Of a stretch of 10,047 nt of DNA, positions 1 through 4,693 are shown piece after piece. Within the stretch, counting starts at the first letter, position 1, and the number at the start of each line of letters is the position of its first letter. The translations under genes were made by a program, and so were the position numbers. Source of the stretch: an uncultured Collinsella sp. (GTDB lineage Bacteria; Actinomycetota; Coriobacteriia; Coriobacteriales; Coriobacteriaceae); NCBI GenBank assembly GCA_900545605.1, contig UQZL01000050.1, forward strand, positions 1-10,047. The letters are read 5' to 3'. The notes beneath the pieces are model-generated. The model was not told the DNA's origin. It did not search any database and saw only the letters and a program-made list of their open reading frames with translations.

Positions 1-10
1 TGCAACGGAA

Positions 11-55
11 AAGAGCCGCCCTTTCGGACGACTCAAACTGTAATGGGGCTTTTTT
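11..55 (+). terminator. possible terminator of an upstream gene outside the window
   Basis: AAGAGCC (11-17) can pair with GGCTTTT (47-53), including one G-U pair, or AGCCgCC with GGGGCT. A run of six T follows at 50-55. The loop is long (about 29 nt) and the stem short, so this is a weak call. It would end transcription of whatever gene lies left of the window before luxS begins. Confidence 0.3.
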
Positions 56-58
56 GAC

Positions 59-67
59 TGCTATCAT
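59..67 (+). promoter_or_regulatory. possible extended -10 promoter of luxS
   Basis: TG-C-TATCAT at 59-67 matches an extended -10 element (TGn then TATAAT with one mismatch). No good -35 is seen at the usual distance. A start site near 74 would leave a leader of about 58 nt before luxS. No riboswitch structure was recognised in that leader. Confidence 0.25.
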
Positions 68-131
68 GGGTGGGATTGTTGCGACCAGCTAAAAGAGCCC
101 TGTCCCAAATTGACTACCGAGAGGATCTGCC

Positions 132-620
132 ATGGAGCGCATCGCGAGTTTTTCCGTTGACCATCTGCTGCTTGAGCCCGGCGTGTATGTGAGCCGCGTC
201 GACCGCGATCCGGCGACCGGTGCCGCCGTCACCACCTTTGACCTGCGCTTGACCACGCCCAACAAAGAACCGGTTATGAACACGGCCGAGTGCCACACCA
301 TCGAGCATCTGGGCGCGACGTTCCTTCGCAACCATGCCGAGTGGTCGAGCCGTATTGTCTACTTTGGCCCTATGGGCTGCCGCACGGGCTTTTACCTGGT
401 TGTGTTTGGCGAGGTGACGAGTGAGGAGATCTTGCTGCTCGTGCGCGAGTTGTTCGAGTTTGTTGCTGGCTTCGAGGGCGATGTCCCCGGTGCCGCTCCC
501 GAAGAGTGCGGTAACTACCTGGACCAGAATCTCCCTATGGCAAATTGGCTCGCGCGTCGCTATCTCGACCGCGATCTGATCGATATCGATGAGGCACACC
601 TGCACTATCAGCAGGCGTAA
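132..620 (+). CDS. luxS: S-ribosylhomocysteine lyase (LuxS)
   Basis: This 162-residue cytoplasmic metalloenzyme cleaves S-ribosylhomocysteine to homocysteine and 4,5-dihydroxy-2,3-pentanedione. It is a step of the activated methyl cycle, and its product is the precursor of autoinducer-2. The length is normal for the family. The metal-binding HxxEH motif is seen as H55-T-I-E58-H59, with the third metal ligand at C126. The catalytic cysteine is C83 in the motif GPMGCRTGFY, and the conserved FDLR arginine is R39. The ATG at 132 is preceded by AGAGG (120-124) at 7-nt spacing. The gene appears monocistronic: a strong terminator follows 29 bp after the stop and the next gene has its own promoter-like sequence. 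The partner methyl-cycle enzyme (Pfs/MTAN) is not in the window. Identification is by conserved residues and is firm; whether AI-2 is used for signalling cannot be told from sequence. Confidence 0.97.
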   Translation: MERIASFSVDHLLLEPGVYVSRVDRDPATGAAVTTFDLRLTTPNKEPVMNTAECHTIEHLGATFLRNHAEWSSRIVYFGPMGCRTGFYLVVFGEVTSEEILLLVRELFEFVAGFEGDVPGAAPEECGNYLDQNLPMANWLARRYLDRDLIDIDEAHLHYQQA

Positions 621-649
621 AGGTTTCGTCGCTCAAAATGAGTTCACTG

Positions 650-680
650 GGCGCCTTCGCTTATGCGGGGGTGCCTTTTT
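650..680 (+). terminator. intrinsic terminator of luxS
   Basis: The arm GGCGCCTTCGC (650-660) pairs with GCGGGGGTGCC (665-675) through 11 base pairs, three of them G-U. The loop is TTAT and five T follow (676-680). It lies 29 bp after the luxS stop. The left arm and loop position closely match those of the terminator at 2780-2813. Confidence 0.85.
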
Positions 681-701
681 GTTGAGCGGACATGGCGGAC
701 G

Positions 702-730
702 TTTAAAACCGCGCGTGATTGTTCTAGAAT
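702..730 (+). promoter_or_regulatory. candidate sigma-70-type promoter of the DUF4867 gene
   Basis: TTTAAA (702-707, 4 of 6 to TTGACA), a 17-nt spacer and TAGAAT (725-730, 5 of 6 to TATAAT). Predicted transcription start is near 737, giving a leader of roughly 28 nt. The -10 sits inside the palindrome TTCTAGAA (722-729). Confidence 0.45.
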
Positions 731-755
731 GTTCGTAATATCACACAAACGAACA
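730..755 (+). promoter_or_regulatory. inverted repeat in the leader, possible operator or 5' hairpin
   Basis: TGTTCGT (730-736) and ACGAACA (749-755) form a perfect 7-bp inverted repeat with a 12-nt spacer. It starts at the last base of the candidate -10 and ends at the first base of the ribosome binding site. It could bind a dimeric repressor, or fold in the mRNA and partly occlude the RBS. The sequence cannot decide between the two. Confidence 0.35.
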
Positions 756-764
756 GGAGCGAAC

Positions 765-1409
765 ATGCATATCTACTCTGTTACCGACCCCGAATTCAAA
801 CCCTATGGCCGCGTGTGGGATGACGTCCCGTCCAACCTGACCGCCCCGCTCGTCGAGGCGCTCTCCGCAACGCCCATCCCCGAGGGCAGCAAGTACGTGG
901 CCTCCGCGCCTGAGCTGGAGCAGGTCGAGGGCGCCGATGCGCTCGGCCTGCTCATGTATGGCGGCCGTCCGTTCCAGCTGGGCTGGTGCAACGGCCACAA
1001 CACGAAGCTCAACTGCTTGGAGTATCACCGCGCGAGCGAGTTCAACCTGGGTGCTCGCGACTTTATTCTGCTGCTCGCCAAGCGTGAGCAGATTGTCGAC
1101 GGCAAGCTCGACACCGCGCAGGTCAAGGCGTTCCGCGCGCCCGCCGGCACGCTCGTCGAGGTCTACGCCACCACGTTGCACTACACGCCGTGCATGGTCG
1201 ACGACGGTGGCTTCCAGGTGATGGTTGCGCTGCCCGCCGGCACCAACGGTCCGCGCCCCGAGGCTGCGGCCGACATGCCCGCGGCCGGTGATAGCTACTG
1301 CTACTGGAAGGCCGACAAGTGGGTTCTCTGCCACGCAGATAGTCCCAAGGCTGCCGAGGGCGGCTACGTAGGTCTCGTCGGCAAGAACCTCGACATCACC
1401 GTGGACTAG
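765..1409 (+). CDS. DUF4867-family, cupin-like protein of unknown function
   Basis: This is a 214-residue soluble protein with no signal peptide or membrane segment. The N-terminus (HIYSVTDPEFKPYGRV), the central motif around NGHNTKLNCLEYH (77-88) and the segment VEVYATTLHYTPC (131-143) resemble the DUF4867 family as I recall it. I recall it as cupin-like, related to ureidoglycolate lyase folds and often found beside sugar-utilisation genes. H78, H88 and H139, with E86 or E92, are plausible metal ligands, but this is inference. The reading frame is open from 663, but the ATG at 765 is chosen because AGGAG (755-759) lies 5 nt before it and the family N-terminus starts there; the earlier ATG lies inside the luxS terminator. 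The gene has its own candidate promoter and no intrinsic terminator close behind it; convergent repeats begin 9 bp after the stop. The substrate is unknown. Confidence 0.8.
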   Translation: MHIYSVTDPEFKPYGRVWDDVPSNLTAPLVEALSATPIPEGSKYVASAPELEQVEGADALGLLMYGGRPFQLGWCNGHNTKLNCLEYHRASEFNLGARDFILLLAKREQIVDGKLDTAQVKAFRAPAGTLVEVYATTLHYTPCMVDDGGFQVMVALPAGTNGPRPEAAADMPAAGDSYCYWKADKWVLCHADSPKAAEGGYVGLVGKNLDITVD

Positions 1410-1417
1410 GGTCTTCC

Positions 1418-1474
1418 GTCTCAATCTGTAACAGTCGGCGCGCTAAATCGTCTCTATCTGTTACAGATCAAGAC
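1418..1474. repeat. first inverted pair of the GTCTCRATCTGTAACA repeat
   Basis: GTCTCAATCTGTAACAG (1418-1434) pairs with CTGTTACAGATCAAGAC (1458-1474), 15 of 17 positions matching. The second unit is itself a near-palindrome (1450-1474, arms GTCTCTATCTGT and ACAGATCAAGAC). The pair begins 9 bp after the DUF4867 stop. No T tract follows on either strand, so it is not a typical intrinsic terminator. Confidence 0.7.
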
Positions 1475-1498
1475 GAACCACGGGGGCCGCCCGAACAA

Positions 1499-1553
1499 TC
1501 TCGATCTGTAACGCCAAGCCCGGTTTTGACGGCCCAACTGTTACAGATCGAGA
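1499..1553. repeat. second inverted pair of the GTCTCRATCTGTAACA repeat
   Basis: TCTCGATCTGTAAC (1499-1512) and GTTACAGATCGAGA (1540-1553) are perfect 14-bp inverted arms around a 27-nt loop. It is the same repeat as at 1418-1474, in the same convergent intergenic space. The right-hand unit extends to 1554 as GTCTCGATCTGTAACAG read on the minus strand. Confidence 0.75.
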
Positions 1554-1567
1554 CAAGCGGGCCCAAC

Positions 1568-1600
1568 CCACCACAAAGGTGCCTGTCCCCTTTGCGGTGG
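1568..1600. repeat. intergenic hairpin with a TGCCTGTCC loop
   Basis: CCACCACAAAGG (1568-1579) pairs with CCTTTGCGGTGG (1589-1600) at 11 of 12 positions, with a 9-nt loop TGCCTGTCC. It starts 4 bp beyond the ATPase stop codon. Its position suits a 3' end structure for the ATPase mRNA, but there is no T run on the minus strand after it. It is probably a REP-like palindrome; that it is multicopy in the genome is my expectation, not something visible here. Confidence 0.6.
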
Positions 1601-1604
1601 TTGC

Positions 1605-2711
1605 CTAGAGCTGGCTGCGCAGGTAATCGGCCATATAGGGGACGGCGAAGCGCACGTAGCCGCGGCGCGCCTGCTCGATAACGCCGGCGTCGATGAGGCG
1701 CCGGCGATACTTTTGCGCATAGTCGGGTGTGACTGACATGCGCTTCGCAACATCAGAAATGCGAGACACAGCGTCTTCGTCATCAGTCATTGCGGAGAGA
1801 AACGCGACGTCTTGGTCTGACAGCGCGGCGAGCGTCGTTTCGCACACATCGTTTTCGAAATCGACTTTCGACGCCTCGATGGCTCCGTCGATTAACCCTT
1901 GCGTCGCACGTTCGCCTGTCCTGCAGCGATTGGCGATGTTATAGCCGATGAGTTGCAGCATATAGGGCGAGCCTTGGGTTGCGCGAGCGGCACGGAGGCG
2001 AAGATCGCTTGGAATATCAAGGCCGAGCTCATCGAAAGCCCGCTGGTAATAGGTATCGACATCTCCGACCGAAAGTGGCTCGAGCGTGACCTTTCGAGCG
2101 CGGTTGAGAAATGTCAGCACACGGTCATTGAGTGTTGCGCAGACGGCTCCCGGAAGGCCCGCCATGACGAGCGCGACGTTGAGTCGTTCGCCGACCAGCT
2201 CTTGATAGGCGGTGACGAGCTGTCTGATCTCGGGTGAATTTGCTTGGAGCTCGTCGATGAGGATGAGGATGCCGTGCCCCTGCTCGGTCAGTTTGCGCGC
2301 GAGCTGCGTGAGCTTGAACTGAAAGCTCTTGGTCTCCTGCACGTCTCGTGTGAACTCGAGGCCTGCCGAGAGCCCGAAAACACTTAGGCTGCCGCTCGCG
2401 AGTTTGGGAAGGCGGCGTTTGTTGACGTAAGGTTTGCCTGCTTCTTGGATTTTCTCGACAATGCGCTCGAGCATATCCTCGGAGGCTACGGTAGGCGTGG
2501 CGACAACAAAGCCGAGCTTGCGTGCGCGGTCGGCAAGTTCCCACAGAAGAACTGTCTTGCCGCTGCCTCGCTGTCCAAGCATGAGCATGGCTCGGTCGCG
2601 ATTGCCCGGTTCCTGCTCAAGGCCGGATATGAATGTCGAAATTACAGTTTCGCGCCCGACGAGATAGGATGGGCGATTTCCAAATGAGGGGGAGAAGATG
2701 GTTTCAGTCAT
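1605..2711 (-). CDS. AAA ATPase of the ArchATPase / AAA_16 type with C-terminal winged helix
   Basis: This 368-residue protein has a P-loop ATPase core followed by a likely winged-helix domain, the layout of archaeal-type STAND/ORC-like ATPases. Walker A is GQRGSGKT (46-53) and Walker B is ILILIDE (148-154). A LVMAGLPG strand (181-188) sits where sensor 1 is expected, an RAR motif at 204-206, and RATQGSPYMLQLIGY (243-257) looks like the sensor-2/lid region. Residues about 295-368 predict a winged helix. There is no signal peptide or membrane segment. The start is supported by AGGAG (minus strand, 2716-2720 on +) about 5 nt ahead. It is monocistronic and convergent with the DUF4867 gene, with no partner gene. 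The role is unknown: regulation, mobile-element maintenance or defence are all possible. It is flanked by repeats on both sides, which hints at acquisition. Confidence 0.85.
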   Translation of the reverse strand: MTETIFSPSFGNRPSYLVGRETVISTFISGLEQEPGNRDRAMLMLGQRGSGKTVLLWELADRARKLGFVVATPTVASEDMLERIVEKIQEAGKPYVNKRRLPKLASGSLSVFGLSAGLEFTRDVQETKSFQFKLTQLARKLTEQGHGILILIDELQANSPEIRQLVTAYQELVGERLNVALVMAGLPGAVCATLNDRVLTFLNRARKVTLEPLSVGDVDTYYQRAFDELGLDIPSDLRLRAARATQGSPYMLQLIGYNIANRCRTGERATQGLIDGAIEASKVDFENDVCETTLAALSDQDVAFLSAMTDDEDAVSRISDVAKRMSVTPDYAQKYRRRLIDAGVIEQARRGYVRFAVPYMADYLRSQL

Positions 2712-2719
2712 AAGTCTCC

Positions 2720-2756
2720 TTTCCTTTCTTTCCTATTTTTTCCTTTCTTTCCTATT
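2720..2756 (-). repeat. 18-bp direct repeat ahead of the ATPase gene
   Basis: TTTCCTTTCTTTCCTATT occurs at 2720-2737 and again, identical, at 2739-2756, a 19-bp period. On the coding strand it is purine-only apart from one T per unit, and the unit next to the gene runs into the ribosome binding site. It forms most of the leader and promoter spacer of the ATPase gene. Copy-number change by slippage could alter expression; this is inference. Confidence 0.8.
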
Positions 2757-2763
2757 CAGTCAA
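2735..2763 (-). promoter_or_regulatory. candidate promoter of the ATPase gene
   Basis: On the minus strand, TTGACT (2763-2758) is a 5-of-6 -35 element, followed by a 17-nt spacer and AAAAAT (2740-2735), a 4-of-6 -10 element. The start site would be near 2728, leaving a leader of about 17 nt. Spacer and -10 fall inside the direct repeat. Confidence 0.4.
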
Positions 2764-2779
2764 ATGGTCTGCCACCCGA

Positions 2780-2813
2780 GGGCGCCTTCGCTGTTGTGGA
2801 GGCGCCCTTTTTT
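2780..2813 (+). terminator. strong plus-strand intrinsic terminator without an adjacent plus-strand gene
   Basis: GGGCGCCTTCGC (2780-2791) pairs with GTGGAGGCGCCC (2796-2807) over 12 bp, with loop TGTT and six T (2808-2813). The T run is on the plus strand. The nearest plus-strand gene before it ends at 1409, and the DNA between is a minus-strand gene. It shares the GGGCGCCTTCGCT arm with the luxS terminator at 650-680. Confidence 0.85.
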
Positions 2814-2814
2814 G

Positions 2815-2935
2815 CAAGTGAGTAGACTTTTTGGCTTAGTCTGACCACGCCGGAACATGCCAGGTAAGCTACCTGCGGTTTTGATGGCGTCAAAGGCGGG
2901 TCTGGTTGAGTTTTGCCAAAAAGTCTACTCACTTG
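2815..2935. mobile_element. 121-bp MITE-like element with perfect 21-bp terminal inverted repeats
   Basis: The arms 2815-2835 (beginning CAAGTGAGTAGAC) and 2915-2935 (ending GTCTACTCACTTG) are exact reverse complements over 21 bp. The interior can fold further: GACCaCGCC (2842-2850) pairs with GGCGGGTC (2896-2903) leaving one bulged A, and it encloses two small hairpins, CAGGTA-AGC-TACCTG and TTTGA-TGGCG-TCAAA. There is no ORF of interest inside. It starts one base after the T run of the preceding terminator. No target duplication is evident. It could be a non-autonomous mobile element or a structured RNA; no transposase is in the window. Confidence 0.65.
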
Positions 2936-3053
2936 ACGTTCGCGGCGTGTGGGCGGGTGCTTTTTCGTGCACGCGAGGTATCAAAAAGTGTCAGGAGCGC
3001 ACCGTCTGCCGATATGCGGGAGCGAAAAGAAGTGTCGACCTGCGCCGTTGCCG

Positions 3054-3082
3054 TTGAGCGACGTGCCGTTTATAGAGATACT
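3054..3082 (+). promoter_or_regulatory. candidate promoter of the GH1 gene
   Basis: TTGAGC (3054-3059), a 17-nt spacer and GATACT (3077-3082, 4 of 6 to TATAAT). A start near 3089 would give a leader of about 30 nt. The rest of 2936-3118 shows no gene, operator or riboswitch that I recognise. Confidence 0.35.
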
Positions 3083-3118
3083 GAGCCTATGACAAGCAGC
3101 GTATGAAAGGATCGATGC

Positions 3119-4549
3119 ATGGCTTTCCGTAATGACTTCCTGTGGGGCGGCGCGACGGCTGCCAACCAGTGCGAGGGCGCCTACAACGTGGACGGCCGCG
3201 GCCTGGCCAACGTGGACGTGGCCCCGCACGGCTCCGAGCGCTACGCGGTGGTCTCGGGCCAGCGCAAGATGCTCGACTTCGAGGATGGCTATTACTATCC
3301 CGCGCAGACCGGCATCGATTTTTACCATCACTACAAGGAGGACATCGCCCTCTTTGCCGAGATGGGCTTTAAGACCTTCCGCATGAGCCTGGCCTGGACC
3401 CGCATCTTCCCCAACGGCGACGAGGCCGAGCCCAACGAGGCTGGTCTGGCCTTTTACGAGGACGTGTTCCGCGAGTGTCAGAAGCACGGCATCGAGCCGC
3501 TCGTGACCATCACGCACTTCGACTGCCCAATCCACCTCATCAAGGAATACGGCGGCTGGCGCAACCGCAAGCTCATCGACTTCTACAAGAACCTCGCGAC
3601 CACGATCTTCACCCGCTACAAGGGCCTGGTGAAGTACTGGCTCACCTTTAACGAGATCAATATGATCCTGCACCTGCCGTTTATGGGCGCGGGTCTGGTC
3701 TTTGAGGAGGGCGAGAACAAGGAGGCTGTCGAGTACCTGGCCGCCCACAACGAGCTCGTCGCCAGCGCTTGGGCTACCAAGATCGCCCACGAGATCGACC
3801 CCGAGGTCAAGATCGGCTGCATGCTCGCCGCGGGCAGCTACTATCCCTACAGCTGCCGCCCGGGCGATGTGCGCCAGGCCCAGCTCGACAACCAGGACAA
3901 CTACTTCTTCGTCGACGTCCAGAGCCGCGGCTATTACCCGGCCTATGCCGTCAAGAAGCTCGAGCGTCTGGGTATCGATGTGGGCATGACCGACGAGGAC
4001 CGCGAGATCCTGGCCGACAACACCGTCGACTTCATCAGCTTTAGCTACTACTCCACTCGCTGCTCCGCCGGTGCCGATAATCCCGATGTCGAGCGCACCC
4101 AGGGCAACGCCTTCGCCGGTGCCAAGAACCCCTACCTGCAGCAGAGCCAGTGGGGCTGGGCCATCGATCCGCTAGGCTTCCGCATTACCCTCAACGACCT
4201 GTACGACCGCTATCAGAAGCCGCTGTTCGTGGTCGAGAACGGTCTGGGCGCCAAGGATGTTGTCGAGGAGGACGGCTCCATCAACGACGATTACCGCATC
4301 GATTACCTGCGTCAGCACATCGCCGCGATGCGCGACGCGGTGACCGAGGACGGTGTCGACCTGCTGGGTTACACCACCTGGGGTCCGATCGACCTGGTCT
4401 CGGCCGGCACGGGCGAGATGTCCAAGCGCTACGGCTTCATCTACGTCGACCGCGACGACGCCGGCAACGGTACCCTCAAGCGCTCCAAGAAGAAGAGCTT
4501 CGACTGGTACAAGCGCGTCATTGCTTCGAATGGCGAGGACCTGTCCTAA
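3119..4549 (+). CDS. 6-phospho-beta-glucosidase, glycoside hydrolase family 1
   Basis: This 476-residue cytoplasmic enzyme hydrolyses 6-phospho-beta-glucosides such as phosphorylated cellobiose, arbutin or salicin, delivered by a phosphotransferase system, to glucose-6-phosphate and the aglycone. The fold is a single GH1 TIM barrel of normal length, opening with FLWGGATAANQCEGAY. The acid/base is E179 in TFNEIN and the nucleophile is E373 in VENGLG. The segment from S428 through K436-R437-Y438 (ending SKRYGFIYVD) matches the phosphate-binding Ser/Lys/Tyr signature that separates 6-phospho-glycosidases from plain beta-glucosidases. AAAGGA (3106-3111) stands 7 nt before the ATG; an ATG at 3115 is out of frame. 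It resembles the BglA/AscB group; I cannot choose the exact symbol. No PTS or antiterminator gene is adjacent within the window, so regulation is unseen. Confidence 0.95.
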   Translation: MAFRNDFLWGGATAANQCEGAYNVDGRGLANVDVAPHGSERYAVVSGQRKMLDFEDGYYYPAQTGIDFYHHYKEDIALFAEMGFKTFRMSLAWTRIFPNGDEAEPNEAGLAFYEDVFRECQKHGIEPLVTITHFDCPIHLIKEYGGWRNRKLIDFYKNLATTIFTRYKGLVKYWLTFNEINMILHLPFMGAGLVFEEGENKEAVEYLAAHNELVASAWATKIAHEIDPEVKIGCMLAAGSYYPYSCRPGDVRQAQLDNQDNYFFVDVQSRGYYPAYAVKKLERLGIDVGMTDEDREILADNTVDFISFSYYSTRCSAGADNPDVERTQGNAFAGAKNPYLQQSQWGWAIDPLGFRITLNDLYDRYQKPLFVVENGLGAKDVVEEDGSINDDYRIDYLRQHIAAMRDAVTEDGVDLLGYTTWGPIDLVSAGTGEMSKRYGFIYVDRDDAGNGTLKRSKKKSFDWYKRVIASNGEDLS

Positions 4550-4587
4550 GGGCACCGAGCCCCCCCCAACTGCATAGCTTCCTAGTC

Positions 4588-4626
4588 AAAGCGCCCGGCG
4601 AGCAGTTTGTGCTCGTCGGGCGCTTT
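4588..4626 (+). terminator. hairpin terminator after the GH1 gene
   Basis: AAAGCGCCCGGCGAGCA (4588-4604) pairs with TGCTCGTCGGGCGCTTT (4610-4626) over 17 bp with one G-U pair and loop GTTTG. The T run is short (three T), though the A/T ends of the stem make it usable on either strand. It lies 38 bp after the stop. Confidence 0.75.
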
Positions 4627-4678
4627 GCCGTCTACGGATTTTGGGACATGCGGCCCGTTTTTTGAGCCTGCCTGTCGG

Positions 4679-4684
4679 TACACT
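4679..4684 (+). promoter_or_regulatory. -10 element of the signalling operon
   Basis: TACACT matches TATAAT at 4 of 6, with the most conserved first, second and last bases kept. No convincing -35 is seen 15-18 bp upstream (T-rich 4658-4663 is the best). A start about 7 nt downstream falls at 4691-4692, two or three bases before the ATG at 4694. Confidence 0.4.
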
Positions 4685-4693
4685 AAAAGCACT

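Noticed and set aside
100..131. TTGACT (110-115) as a -35 element for luxS
   Set aside because: It is only 16 bp from the start codon, too close for a -10 and a transcription start.
663..764. Upstream in-frame ATG of the DUF4867 gene (663)
   Set aside because: It lies in the loop of the luxS terminator and ahead of the candidate promoter; ATG 765 has a good AGGAG.
741..1424. 227-codon minus-strand frame opposite the DUF4867 gene
   Set aside because: It is a mirror of the opposite-strand gene, low in complexity (Val/Gly/Arg/Leu), with no ribosome binding site.
1418..1554. CRISPR array
   Set aside because: The repeats alternate in orientation with irregular spacing, there are only four units, and no cas genes are present. 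They are palindromic intergenic repeats.
2981..3790. 269-codon minus-strand frame opposite the start of the GH1 gene
   Set aside because: It is a shadow of GC-biased codons in an unmistakable GH1 gene, with no recognisable motif.
4560..4567. Run of eight C as a phase-variable tract
   Set aside because: It lies outside any coding frame, after the GH1 stop, with no promoter around it.
4607..4693. In-frame N-terminal extension of the 7TM sensor, starting at an ATG within the GH1 terminator
   Set aside because: The start lies inside the terminator hairpin, upstream of the candidate promoter, and encodes a Cys/Pro-rich segment with no ribosome binding site.
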